A stretch of 64,000 bases of DNA, taken from positions 34,769,296 to 34,833,295 of the forward strand of contig OY747703.1 in NCBI GenBank assembly GCA_963556495.2, read 5' to 3'. Of this stretch, positions 12,001 through 23,924 are shown piece by piece (position 1 is the first letter of the stretch; every line of letters starts with the position of its first letter). Origin of the DNA: Valencia hispanica (Eukaryota > Chordata > Actinopteri > Cyprinodontiformes > Valenciidae). The translations under genes and the position numbers were made by a program. The notes below the pieces were generated by a model. The model saw nothing but the letters and a program-made list of their open reading frames with translations, did no database searches and was not told the DNA's origin.

Positions 12001-15000
12001 ACTATGTGAAATAGTTTAAAGGATGTGAATACTTTTGCAGTGGACTGTAATTGTAAAACCACTTGGACCATATTTGTGTAAATTTTAGGAACATTTGTGA
12101 CTCATTGTGTGTATGTGTTTTTCCCACAGGGTGACACTGTTTATGAAACAGTTGTGCCAGAGGTAGAAGAGAAGGAACTTGAAAAAAGGGTGAACCCAAT
12201 CGTTCTGGAGTACTTTGAGCATGGAGACACAAAAGAGGTTGAGGTAAAGGACTTAAGCTGAACATTTTCTTTGTGTTTTAATCATGCAGAAATGAGCATG
12301 TTTAGAGAGTATAAATGTTAAAGAACATTAACAATAGTAATAGATGGACTGTATGCTTAGTTCTTTGATCCTAAAGGCAGTCTATTCGTGTGTATGACAG
12401 ATTCTGACTCATGTTTGTTCTTGCGGTGCTTCCAGGTGTTGCTGAAGGAGCTCAATCTGGGACAGCATAAGTACGAGTTTACCTCCGTGGCCGTGTCCCT
12501 CTCCCTGGAAGGCAAGGCCAGTCACAGGGAGCTGACTTCCCGCCTGCTGTCCGATCTGTCGGGGAAGATGCTCACACAGGCTGAAATGGCCCACGCTTTC
12601 GATAAGATACTGAAAGAGCTGCCGGACCTCATTCTGGACACGCCAGAGGCCCCTCAGGTAGAGCCGATTCTCTGAAGTAGAAACGGTTGCAGCCAGAGCT
12701 CTGGATGTGATCTTGGTGCTGTTTGCTTAGCAGGGAGGAGAGGCACAGCAGGGTTTAAGACACTTAAAAGATTAAAGATAAATGCAGCCCAATCAGTATT
12801 TCTTTTATTTCCAACTCCATCCTTAGTCTGCCGGGTTCCTCTGTAGATGGTGTTTGTACTTTATAACTTTGTTTAGTGCTAGTTTGGTTGAAGTCAACTA
12901 AATCTGATCAAAAAAGCACTAATTGACACACGTCTCATCTTTGTAGACATACAGACACACATCGACATGAGGCTACGCAGCCTAATGTACCTCACTAAGT
13001 ATCTGAAAAACACAGCACATCATAGTAGTGATTCATTAAAAATATTTGTTTACATAAATTAGTTTGTATGCTAAAACCTAAATCAGCAGTCAGACCTAAA
13101 AAAAAGCTGGAAGTTGGTATCAACCAATATGTTTATTTTTAAATTTCTGAATTTTAATGGGAGAAAAAAAACGTTCAGTTGAAACTTAAAGTAGAACACT
13201 TTTTTTAGAAGTCAAATAACTTACTTGTTTTTAAGGAACATCTTCGAACTCTAGCTTTCGTTCCTGATTAATGAAAACATTCTTGCTGCTGTGCTATTTG
13301 GAGCGTAAGTGAATATACAATATAGGATGTAGTTTGCTCTGTTCAAACAGACATAATTTACCTACTGTAGATACTGGTTTCAAATGGTTTATATAGTGAA
13401 CCAGTGCAATTTGGAAATTTGTTTAGTTAATGTTTTGTAAAAAAAAAAAAGGATCTCATTTTAAAATTTTTGTTCTAAAAATTGCAGAGCTTGCACATTA
13501 TTTTATTTTTTTAAACAGATATTAAAATTAAGAAGTTACTACTTAGTGTTTATTTTTTACTCTTTTTGGAAGCTGCAGTCCGGAGAATATATTTATGTAT
13601 CAAAGTTTTATAAATCTTTAAAATGATAGAGGGGTTCAATACTATGATAAAAGGCTAATGCTCCTCAACACTTATTTTTCTTAATCCCACCTTCCTCCCA
13701 TAGACCCCTATGCATTTTACACTGAGCACCAAATTTTTTTAGCCAATAGAATTGGAGTTTCCGCATTGTCAGCTGTCAATCAAGTTGCATGCGGATCGCT
13801 TAAACATGAGAACATGGGGCCGCGCACACAAACCGCTCCGTGTCTTCCCGTTTACAGTCGCCATATTGTGAGAGAGCATCAGTCATCCAGAAGTTGCTCA
13901 CATCCGAAATGTCCATAGCCAAAATACAATTGGGTGGTGCTCCATAGCACTTGCTGCTTACTTCTTTGACTCGCCGTGTCGCCACAGGTGATGCACGTGC
14001 ACAACTGCTACGGTAGGTGCTGGAGGGGAGTGGAGGGGGGAGTGTTTTGGGAGGGGCCTTGGTACGTCGGATTCAAAAAATCTCTCTCCCTTGAATACTC
14101 CGGACTGTAGCTTTAAGTAATTTTTCTATTACTACTATTTTTGTTGTACTTGGGTAAAATTATTGTGAAGTAACTTTAGTATTACTTGAGTGTAATCTTT
14201 GGCTGTTCTACCTGTCTCTGCAAATAATAGGAGGCTTTGTAGAAGCAGCAACCTGATGCTTAAAGAAAGGAAGAAGTGTGTTTTAAGCAAAGCTGGAAAA
14301 GTTGGGATTTAGGTATTTTCGAAGTTTGGATAAGTGTGGAAAAGGAAAATAGAAACATTTATATTTCTAGACTTTATTTCCTCTCTCAATGTCTAGAAGT
14401 TGTATCCATCTAAAACATTCCAATTGTAAAGCTTCTAGCATACAGTTTTAGTGAACGTTTCTGTTTAACTTTGACATTTGAGTGTGGAAACATGTAATTC
14501 TCCCATGGAAATAATGTATGTATAGGAATCTTGGTTAAAGTTGCTGTGCCCAGCACTTAGACACTGGGCCATCTTTTTTCTTATCCTTTAAAGACTTTTG
14601 CTCTTGTTTCTTCCAGATGTTAGGCCAGTTTATAGCTCGAGGCATAGCCGATCACGTCCTTCCCATGAGCTTCCTGGATACCTACAAAGGGAAAGTGGAT
14701 TGTGAGCACGCTAGGTAAGCCAGCACAAGTTGCGTTGATCTTATTGTGGATTCTCCAGATTCATCAATACTATTTTCTTTTCTTTTTTTTCTTAAGTATT
14801 ATAGACCTGTCTGTGAACTTTTTTTTCTTTGTCCAGAGTTGCTTTAGACCGTGCTGCAGTGCTGCTGGCCATAAAGAAGGGAATGATTGGTCTTGACAAC
14901 GTGTGGGGTGTTGGTGGAGGTCTGAGACCTGTTAAACATCTCGTCAAAAAGGTGAGCTCACACAAAGCACAGAGAGAATTGCAATTTAAATGAATAAGTA

Positions 15001-18000
15001 ATTTACTGTTCAATATGATTCAGTTATTTATTTAGTGTCAAACGCTTGCGCTCAAAGTGTTTCTATTGACCATCTCAGGATCTTTGTTGTTGTTATGTAA
15101 CATCAACAGAAGACAGAAATGCATGCTGGGTAGAGATCCACAGGCCAATGCTCTGCTGGACTGCTCGGTCAGCAGAGCGTTTTGTCCTCTCAGAAGTATG
15201 CACTGTAAAAACGAGGACATAGGAGAGGCCAACAAACACCTTCTGTTTGTGTGCCACAGCTTTGTTTTGATTACAGTTATGCTGCCATCATCAGGGTTTT
15301 TTGGGGGTTTTTGAAGTGGACACTTCAAGTAATGACTCGTCACATTGCTACACAGCATTTTTAAAAGCTCGAGTATAGAAATAAAAAAATATCGTCAGGT
15401 TCCCTCGCTGAGTATTGTGTGGCCTTTAGACCTTGGAACTGTCCTGTCCAGTTTTGATTTTTTTTTGGCTGAGGTTGGAGTAGGCACACACGACTCACTC
15501 TCTCAGGAGTTTTGGGTTTGTTGGTATTAACCTTTCTAGCTCTATCTCAAATTCAATTAAAATAAATGTATCATTAATTTGAAAAGCGAAGAAATCAGAT
15601 GTTGTTTCTCTGAGATCATTCAACAGGTTACTCTTTTTTAAATTAGTTGCCTTGCAGTATTAGTGACAGATTTGCTGTACAAAATGGGAAAAATAAGCAA
15701 TTTTCCTTTTAAACTAACTGTTCAGCTTTCTCTCTGTACATTCATTCATCATTCCCATGAATCAGTCCTAGTGGTGTCATCTACAAAAAGACAAGTCAAC
15801 ATTATTGGCCCAGGTTATCTGGTAATGTGAGAACAAGCAATGAAAATCTCTCCAGTGGAAAAAATTATTGCATGTGTTTACATCCCACCAGGCAGTGTTG
15901 CAGAAGTTCCAGCCGATTATTGCAGGACAGCTCTCTTTTTGCTTGCATCTTCTTCCCCTGTCAACGCCGCAACATGCATTGATCCCTTTGTCGCAATAAC
16001 ATTTGAAATAAGATTAAAGGATGAGTTTCTTTTCTTGTTGAGTCTTAAACAGTCACCGATTTCCATCTCAATAACTGAGTGGAACTGTTATAGCTCAGAT
16101 GGTTCAAAGCATCTTGCAGAGGTCACACTTTTCTCACATCTTAAACAGTGAATTATTCCTGCATATAAAGGATTTAAGTGAAGCTGTTTTTGTTTCAGTA
16201 GGGAGATTAATCCACATGTACTTACAGTTCTGCTCAAGTTTACATACATGCATCATGGTCTTTGTTGTCAAAAAGGTTCGGTACAACCAAGATCTTCAAT
16301 GATTTTTGAAAACAAGAATTGGTTGCCCATGTCTAAATTTATTGTTTGTTTTTTTCATTCACACACAGTGTCAGAATTATTAGAATATTGTGCAAAAGTT
16401 CATTTATTTCAGTAATTTAACTTAAAAGATGACACTAATATATGATATAGACTCATCAAATGCAAAGTGAGATATTTCAAGCCTTTATTTGTTATAATTT
16501 TGATGATTATGGCTTACAACTTATGAAAACCCCAAATTCAGCATCTCAGAAAATTTGAATATTGTGAAAAGGTTGAATATTTTAGGCTCAAAGTGTCACA
16601 CTCTAATCAGCTATTTAATCCAGTTCCAGAGACTTTAAATGGTCTGTCTGGTTCAGTAGGAATCACAATCATTGGGAAGACCGCTGACTTGAGAGTTGTG
16701 CGGAAAAACATAATTGACACCCTCAATAAGGAGGTAAAACCTCGTTATGAGAATTGTCAGGGTCATTCAAAAGTGTTGGGAACCTTCACAACGAGTGGAC
16801 TGAGGCTGGATCCAGTGTGAAGCTTCCACAGTCTGTGATGATTTGGGGAGCTATGTCATCTGCTGGTGTTCCACTGTGGCTTATTAAGTCCAGAGTCAAC
16901 GCAGCCATCTACCAAGACTTTTTGGAGCACTTCATGCTTCCTTCTGCAGACGATATTTATGGATAGGCTGACTTCATTTTCCAGCAGGACTTGGTACCTG
17001 CTCACACGGCCAAAAGTACCAAAACCTGGTTTAATGACCATGGGATTACTGTGCTTTATTGGCCAGCAAACTTACCCGAACCCCAAAGAGAATCTATGGG
17101 GTATTGCCAAGAGAAAGACGAGAGACTTGAAACCGAACAATGCAGAAGAGCTGAAGCCTGCAATTGAAGCATCCTGGTCTTCCATAACACCTCAGCAGTC
17201 CCACAGGCTAACAGCATCCATGCCACGCCACATTGAGGCAGTAATTGATGCAAAAGGGGCTCAAACCGAGTACTGAGTACATATACATGATTATACTTTT
17301 CAGAGCTCTGACGTTTCGCTATTTAAAATTCTTGTTTTATTAATTTCATGTAGCATTCTAATTTTTCTAAGATTTTGAATTTGGCGTTTTAGTAAGCTGT
17401 AAGGCATAATCATCAAAACTATAACAAATAAAGGCTTGAAACATCTTGCTTTGCATGTAATGAGTCTATCTCGTATATTAGTTTCACCTTTTAAGTTGAA
17501 TTACTGGAATAAATTAACTTTTGCACAATATTAAAAAAAAAATTGTTTCACCTGTACAGTTTTACGACTCAAATATATACATACACCCCTACTATTATTA
17601 GTCTAAATGCTCTTAAGTAAGTTGCAGCAAATTTTGTTATTTACCACTCTTATAAGAAATGATATAGTTAGCTCATTAATAATGGCTAAAACATTGTGTG
17701 TTATTTATTCATGTATTTCCTTATTACTCTTTCCCTTCAAAAAGGTAAGTCGGTGAATCTTATATCTTGTTCAGCTCTAGCTGATGTGTTAGACTCTCTT
17801 ACTGGCTCCTTGCTCTAAAGATTTGGGTTGTTCAAGCCTCCAGCAGGATGTCATCAACTTTGACTGTGGCCCTCATTTCTGTTTGCTGCAGATGAACCTT
17901 CTCCTCAAAGAGTACCTGATATCCGGGGATGTGTCCGAGGCGGAGCACTGTCTGCGGGACCTTGAAGTCCCTCATTTCCACCATGAGCTGGTCTATGAGG

Positions 18001-21000
18001 TATTCAGTTAGGCTTACATCTGTTTCTTCGCTAGTTCTTTCTTCATACATTCGTCACAACATGATTCAAGCAGAGATCTGTGAGTCAAAAGCTTAGTGTT
18101 TCTTTTTCTTCCTCGCTTGAGTTTTGTCAAGTCAACTGAAGAAAGAGCTTTAACCATAAATCTTCGCTTTTAATTATTCCTGTTTTTTTGCCAAGGACAT
18201 TGTGTGTTTGGCTGCTAACAAGGCAGATCCTGTGTTCTTATTTCTGTCTTCTAATCTCTGACTGGAAGACTGGAGTGAAAGACAGAAAAATTATACCAAA
18301 ATGAACATTTTGACTGTAATTCTAGTTTCTTGTAAAAAACTAACAATAAAGATACATCTTTTAGCTTTAGCACAAAAACAGCCCAAAGCATCAATCCTAA
18401 AAATCCAAATCAACAAAAGAACGTCTTCACTAACAGAAGATTGCAGCTTCCTCTTTTTTTTTTGGCCCAGCCAGAGCTTAGACCTGACTTTGATTTAAAA
18501 AGGGGGAAAAAATCTGTCGGCTGATCAACGAGGGCTGTGCATAGAAGATGTCCTTACAATCTGACATATCTGAAGTCTTTCTTTTTTTGTGTGTGGACAA
18601 ATATTGTTGTGTTGCGCCATGCTAATATAGGCTCATACCCAAAAAAGGCTGAGTACTGTAATAAAGTGTGAAGATGTTTCAGCAAAGCATTAGTTCAAAG
18701 ATGTGCAAACAGATTATTACGGTTTATTTTTACATTTTTTCCCCCTTGGAGGCCTTGGTTTGTCCTTTAGTTGGGTTGAACAGGTTTTGGGTTGTACTAA
18801 AGGTGGAAAACATTCTGAAATGATTTCTGATCATTTGATTCGATCACAAAAAACAAGCACTTTAATAGGGTTGTGGACAGATTTTATAACCATGGTTTGT
18901 AGTTTCAGTTTTACAACAGACGTTAAAGTTTAAACATTATACAAGTGCCCTTTGGTTTTTAAAGGGATATTCCACAAGGGAAAATTAGTCTGTTGCCATA
19001 TTCCTCAGAGTTAGATAAGTGAGAAAAAGCATTTTGTAACCAGCCCGGTCATTCTCCGCATCTGGTAGCAGTCCGTTTGCTTTAGCTTAGCAGAAACAAT
19101 GTAATTGAATGGTTACAGCTAGCATTTTGTGTCCCAAAAGTCATGATAATTACTCTACAAAGCACACTGTTTACAGTCATTAGGGTGAAATGTTGTAAAT
19201 GTTATAGAGTAAACCTGGAGGTGACATTGTCAGCCAGACATCACAACTATAGTAATTCATAATGGCCCAGCAACACCCAAGGAATTGGAGGAAATAGAAC
19301 ATTACTTACAGCCATTCATGATGCACTTCGTTCAGTATCTGTACAAAAAAGGAATGGGACTGCCGTATTCTTCACGCAGTGCCATCTGAAGTTAGGTGCG
19401 TTTTGCGGGCGCTGTGTCATGTCCTTGTGCCTTGCAGCAGTGCTTTGTCGTAATGTAGTCCCAACTCTAAATCGACTCCTGTAATTCCCTCGTGTTATTA
19501 TTTTCCTTTGTAGCCGACATGAGTATTGAGGTCACTGGGAATAATTAGGATAATTGAGTGATTTTCATGACTTTTACACACAAAATGCTGGCTGTTTCCA
19601 TTCACTTGCATTGTTTATGATAAGCTTAAGCAAACGGACTGCTGCCAGATCAGGAGAATGACTGGGCTGGTTACAAAATGCTTTTTCTCACTTATCTAAC
19701 TCTGGGGAATATGGCAACAGACTAAATTACACTTAAGGGTGGGATATCCCTTTAAGGGATTCTGCACAAAGAAGGAGTTCTACTGCTGCACTGCTTGCAC
19801 CGGATCATTAGAGTATTACTCATGTAAATATTTGTTATGAATTTACTGCTACAATTACAAAGTGCAAAACTGGGTTGGTGTATCAAATAATTCTCTGAGT
19901 TCTTATTTCAGATCAGGCTGTTTAGTGCACTTGTTTTCCTTCACATTTAACCTCCCTGCCAATTTATCTTTCACTTTTCTAGAAACCGGCCAAACGTTAA
20001 ATTGCTCAGTCCTTATCCCTGCCAAACCTCAAAATTTCATCCAGTGAATGTTTGAACACTGCCATTGTGTGGTTAAAAGCCCAACTTTCTTCTGCCTGTT
20101 CATATTTCTTCCCCTATGTTGTGCTCTGTTGTTTATGCCAGGCTATAGTGATGGTTCTGGAGTCAAATGGGGACACCGCCAGTCATATGATGATGAAACT
20201 TCTGCAGTCCTTCTGGAAAACAGGCCTTATCACAGTGGATCAGATGAACAGGGTAAGGCAAACTAAATATTACTAGATTTTCAGACTGTAATATTTACAA
20301 ACAGCTGTTCACGTTCTTTATATTTACGTTAAGGGTTTCCAGCGCGTTTATGACGAGCTGCATGAAATCTGCCTGGATGTTCCTCATGCCCACCCCATCA
20401 TGGAGGCCTTTGTGGATCTCTGCTACCAGGAGTCTGTCATCACCAAACAGCTGCGGGACGCTTGTCCTTTCAGGTTAGTTCTTTATGAATCAGCGTTGCA
20501 TTTTTTTACAACATTTTAATATATTTATCCCAGGAGACCAATTCATGATGTTAAAAAAAACTAAGAAAAGCTGCTGTCTGGCTCTAGAGAATTTTGTTTG
20601 TATTCTGTTTAAATAAATGGTCAAGAAGAACAATGAGACAGTTTGGTTCAAATAAACCTATTAAATTTTTGCACAGCATCATGGGAATGTTTTTTACAAT
20701 CCAAAAACAAAATTAAAAAACACATCAACTTTGTCAGATCACCTCAGAGTTGTCCAGGTTTTACCGAGTATTAGGCTTGAAAAGCAGGAAATTCTGTTTG
20801 CAAATATTTGTAATTCTGTTAATAATAGTTATTATAATTACCATTTGAAACACGATTGTTTCAAATTTGGGCTGAAAATATGTATGTATTATGTAAATTT
20901 AGCTTTAAGACATTATCCATAAACACACTAGTCAGAATGTTGCATTGCAGGTAGTTGTCTGTAGCAAATTTGATTTTCAAAACAATGAACTGGTTTTATG

Positions 21001-22633
21001 ATTAATCATTTTGATTGCAAACAGTAAAAAAGGTAAATAATGTACAGATATCGCTATTGCTAAATCTGAAAATCAATCCAGAAAAAGTATACAGTGGCTA
21101 CAAAAGTATTCATACATTAAACCAGTGTTTCTCAACCCTGGTCCTCAAGGCACACTGCCCTGCATGTTTTAGATGCTTCCCTGCTTCAACACACCTGATT
21201 CCATTTGATGCTTAACTGAAGGAGACAGGTTAAGCAGGGAAGCATGTACAACATGCAGGGCAGTGTGCCTTGAGGACCAGAGTTGGGAAATACTGGACTA
21301 TGGAGAGCATTAAACAGAAATGTCCAAGAGTAACTCTGGTGGAGGGGTGAGGGAGGTGATAAGATGGATGGAGCTAAATGTTAGTCAGTTCTGGAGAAAA
21401 AACAGTTTGTGTTAGCAGAAGACATGTGTTCACTCTCGGGTAGGACACCAACCCAAAACTTACAGCCAGAGCAATAATCAAAACATATTGATGTTAGAAT
21501 GACTGAGTCAAAATCCAAGCCTAAAACCATTTAAGAATGTGCGACAAGATTTGAAAACTGATGTTAACAGTATAGCTGCATGATGTAAGGAAAACATGTG
21601 TTAATGCTGATTGATTTTGCTTGATTATGACATTGATAATGTCTGAAACCAGAATCTATTTACTTCCATCTCAACAACATGTTTTGTTTTCAAAAAGTTG
21701 CATCTGATGTTTTGGCAGAATAACTTAAGTTGTAATTTCTTAATAATTTTATCAGAAAATAAAAGTATATTTGATAACATTTTGTGCTGCTTTAAGACGC
21801 TTTAAATATATTACTGGCCCAGGTAGCCTGAATGCATGGGATATCATAAGCAAATATTTACTGGAGTCCACGCACTTGTATTTTTCAATGCTGATATTGC
21901 ATGTAACAATACATTGTGCAGCCCTAGTTCAGACACTTGCCATTAAACCTGTCTGAACTTCAGATATATTTCAATGAAGATTGTCCAAAATTTGAATATC
22001 ACGGTGTGCAAAGTTGATAAAGACATACTTTTTGAAGACCTGCAGCTCTAATTGCAATAAAAGGTTGTTCTGCAAAGTATTGATTATCAGGAGGCTGAAT
22101 ACAAATACTTGCTACACTTTCAGATGTACTCAGCTTGCTTCAGTGTTGTTGGAGTTGCAAAGGCAACTTAAATGAAACATTTCCAATTTAATTTGTATTC
22201 TGAATGTAATCCTCATGGATGTAAAAACAACCAAGCCATGTAGCTAATAAGAGTTAGCTTGCCAAGTAAGCCAATAGTACAATCCTTATTTCCTGGAAAC
22301 AATCTCGCTTTTGACTGGTCAGTTTGATTGTACATGACTCGATGACTTTAAAGTGTTGCAGTTGTGTAAAAATGTTCATTTGTAGCCCAAGAGGTAAATG
22401 CATAAAGCAGTTTTTAAAGTTTTACATGTAGATTTCTGCTTTAAATGTTCATACACTGCACAAAAAATGAATCACAAATTTAAATCTTCTTCAGTTGTAC
22501 AAATCTTTGTCATGCATTTTATTTTTGCAAGAAAGTTCCAAATTTGTGTCCATGCAACATGTTTTTAACTTTCTCCACCAGAGGGCGGAAGCGCTTTGTA
22601 AGCGAAGGAGACGGTGGACTGATCAAGAACTAA
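9042..22633 (+). CDS. pdcd4: Programmed cell death protein 4, ten exons, N-terminal exon missing
   Basis: Pdcd4 binds the helicase eIF4A through two MA3 domains and represses cap-dependent translation. The exons I assign are 9042-9341, 9492-9589, 12130-12243, 12436-12657, 14617-14714, 14837-14951, 17892-17999, 20142-20252, 20334-20473 and 22582-22633. All have AG acceptors and GT donors, and phases agree throughout. They encode 451 residues against about 469 in human PDCD4, so only some 15-20 N-terminal residues are missing. In order there is an acidic stretch, a basic RNA-binding-type segment (KAKRRLRRSSSR), a Gly-rich linker (KGRGLPKKGGAGGKG), MA3-1 (from EYFEHGDT to LDTPEAPQ), MA3-2 (from LLKEYLISGD to QLRDACP), and the C-terminal RKRFVSEGDGG, a conserved Akt-type site. 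Acidic residues at the eIF4A-contact positions are kept (LILDTP, ICLDVP). Fish may have two paralogues; which one this is cannot be told here. Confidence 0.96.
9590..10896 (+). other. pdcd4 intron (first part) with a G20 homopolymer
   Basis: Intronic sequence begins at the GTGAGT donor. A run of 20 G lies at 10833-10852. Nothing else is recognised before the Tc1 relic at about 10897. Confidence 0.6.
10897..12049 (-). mobile_element. Degenerate Tc1-like transposon in pdcd4 intron
   Basis: The two ends are inverted copies of the Tc1 terminus: GTCTTGCAAAAGACTTTACTT at the left, and GAATACTTTTGCAGTGGACTGTA at the right, ending near 12049. The TTGTCACGTTGCAATC motif lies inside the left repeat. 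Antisense transposase blocks occur at 11170-11420 and 11480-11560. A hAT-type MITE is inserted at about 11572-11797. No open transposase frame survives. The right end stops only about 80 bp before the pdcd4 exon at 12130. Confidence 0.8.
11572..11797. mobile_element. hAT-type MITE (family M, copy 1) inside Tc1
   Basis: It is about 225 bp with long inverted ends. The left reads AACTCCAGTCCTCGAGGGCC; the right is the reverse complement of a segment reading GGCCCTCAAGGACTGCAGTT. Related copies lie at 21122-21296 and 48509-48729. Confidence 0.7.
12658..13569 (+). other. pdcd4 intron sequence, nothing recognised
   Basis: AT-rich intron starting at the donor after the exon ending in CCTCAG. No further coding or repeat structure was identified. 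Confidence 0.5.
13570..14115. mobile_element. MITE in pdcd4 intron
   Basis: The ends are about 20-bp inverted repeats, AAGCTGCAGTCCGGAGAAT at the left and the reverse complement of GAATACTCCGGACTGTAGCT at the right. The interior has no coding capacity. The superfamily was not determined. Confidence 0.65.
14952..16224 (+). other. pdcd4 intron sequence, nothing recognised
   Basis: This is intronic DNA after the donor at 14952. Short open frames on both strands show no family and no splice context. Confidence 0.5.
16225..17600 (+). mobile_element. Tc1-like transposon with long TIRs, nested in a second Tc1 relic
   Basis: The inner element spans about 16371-17545. Its left 160 bp (AATATTGTGCAAAAGTTCAT and onward) is the inverted counterpart of 17392-17545 (ending in AACTTTTGCACAATATT). 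Flanking pieces (CAAGTTTACATACATG at 16237, and 17546-17600) look like another Tc1-type element into which it jumped. The family resembles the element at 49432-50819. Confidence 0.75.
16593..17276 (+). pseudogene. Tc1-family transposase relic
   Basis: Recognisable blocks are split over two frames: VMIWGAMSSAGVPLW, NAAIYQDFLEHFMLPSAD, FIFQQDLVPAHTAK (second catalytic Asp region), NDHGITVLYWPAN, and a damaged NPKENLWGI region where the third catalytic acid sits. Stops at about 16817 and 16964 and frameshifts break it. The N-terminal DNA-binding part is mostly gone. The C-terminal SMPRHIEAVIDAKG closely matches the relic at 50.5 kb. Confidence 0.8.
18000..18958 (+). other. pdcd4 intron sequence, nothing recognised
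   Basis: AT-rich intron between the exon ending at 17999 and the TTAA-flanked element. No supported feature. Confidence 0.5.
18963..19751. mobile_element. TTAA-flanked MITE with roughly 130-bp TIRs
   Basis: The element is bounded by TTAA at 18959-18962 and 19752-19755. It starts AGGGATATTCCAC and ends with the inverted counterpart GGGATATCCCT. The left roughly 130 bp is the inverted copy of 19620-19751; shared blocks include AGCAGTCCGTTTGCTT and CATTTTGTAACCAGCCC. A TTAA duplication points to the piggyBac or Kolobok superfamilies. It has no transposase. Confidence 0.8.
20474..21088 (+). other. pdcd4 last intron, first part
   Basis: AT-rich intron after the donor at 20474 with no recognised feature. 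Confidence 0.5.
21089..22130 (+). mobile_element. Degenerate Tc1-like transposon in the last pdcd4 intron
   Basis: The left terminus is TATACAGTGGCTACAAAAGTATTC. Degraded sense-strand transposase sequence at 21300-21540 includes remnants of the DNDPKH region and of GTCAAAATCCAAGCCTAAA (the SPDLNP block). A further right-hand Tc1-like stretch runs to about 22130 (GGAGGCTGAATACAAATACTTGC). The right boundary is approximate. Confidence 0.65.
21122..21296. mobile_element. Palindromic hAT-type MITE (family M, copy 2)
   Basis: This 175-bp element has 45-bp inverted ends that match at 42 of 45 positions, beginning CCAGTGTTTCTCAACC and ending GGTTGAGAAA-like sequence in inverse. It contains the CTCAAGGCACACTGCCCTGCATG core on both arms. 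It sits about 20 bp inside the Tc1 terminus at 21089. Confidence 0.8.
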
Positions 22634-23640
22634 TTGACAGGTGGGAAAAGCAGTAAGAGGACATTGAAGAGGAGGAAGGGTGTCTACAGCCCCTTGCCCC
22701 TTGTATCTGCCTCTGTGTGATTCCCAACCTAGAACGTTCCTCTCCTGTTAATGTCATTTTACATACCAGCATTCACGTGAAACAGAAGAGCTACCTGGGC
22801 GCTGGGCTTCCTTCATGTTAATTACAGTTTTTGAAGAATATTCTGTATCTCTGGGGTTGTTGCGACCCTCCTTGCTCGGTCTTTGTACCTGTTAGGAATA
22901 ATTCAAGCTAAAGCTGTGGGAAAACGGGTGGTTAGGCCTGAGTTGTGGTGAGGGTAAATATTTTTTGTTCTGCCTTTTTGCCACGTGTTTTTCATGCAGG
23001 CATTAATAATGAGAGGACAGAGCATACTGTACAGTCAGCGAGCTCAGCGGCAAAGATCTAAATCTGCTTGTCCTCTGCCACAGACTATCTGAAATAATTT
23101 CAAAGAAATTGTTCTCTGTACATTCTTATTCTTGTGTTTCTCTCAGTTCTTTATAAACGGAGCCTTTTTTGTTTCCATCGTGGTCACATAGACCACATGT
23201 TTACTTTGTAAAGCATCAGTCGCATTAAGATTTGTTTGGTCACTGTTTATTTGAAAACTGCATTAGAGCAGATATAAATTAATCAACATTTCTGGGGAAA
23301 AAACTATCTGGGTTAATATTTGTAAAAGATAGTTATGTAAAAATGAAGTAAGCATTGTTTAAAGGAATAAAGACTTTTGCTTGCAGTTAAGTAACGTAGA
23401 CAACTGCGGTGGTCAGCAGATGAATCTGAGGAAGCAAATTAAAGTGGGTAGGAAAAGGTTTTCAAACTAAGCTGGGATTGGTTTAATACCTGATTGAACT
23501 TATTCCAGCCTCTTCATACTTTGGGATACATTTTGTCAGTAAGAGTTTTCTACCCCCTCTCAAACAGTTTTACATGTTGACCAAAGTTCTAAGTATTTGA
23601 GTTGAAATCTTTCATTCAATAAAAAAAATGCAACAAAATG
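22634..23640 (+). other. pdcd4: pdcd4 3' untranslated region
   Basis: The last coding exon ends at TAA 22631-22633. Candidate poly(A) signals AATAAA lie at 23366-23371 and 23618-23623, so transcripts probably end near 23390 and/or 23640. Two weak miR-21 seed matches are visible, TAAGCT at 23468-23473 and AAGCTA at 22905-22910. Confidence 0.7.
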
Positions 23641-23924
23641 TGGTTCCTTTTTCTGTTCTTTGCATGAGTGTTTAGGCTGCACAAGAGCACGTTTCAGCTT
23701 TTTGTTCAGGGCAGTTTTGACTTATACAAGCCACATATGCAGATGGAAAGTTTCAGCTAGCTAAAGAATAACAGAGTGGAGGAGTTTTGGTTTTAAAACA
23801 ATTTCCCAAGTTTTAAACATTTTACAAAGCTCTGTTTAAACCATCAATCTGAAAATGGAAAAATGGTACAAACCTGCCAAAATATGGTCCTCCACATAAA
23901 CTGAGAAGGCTGGCGAAGGAAATG

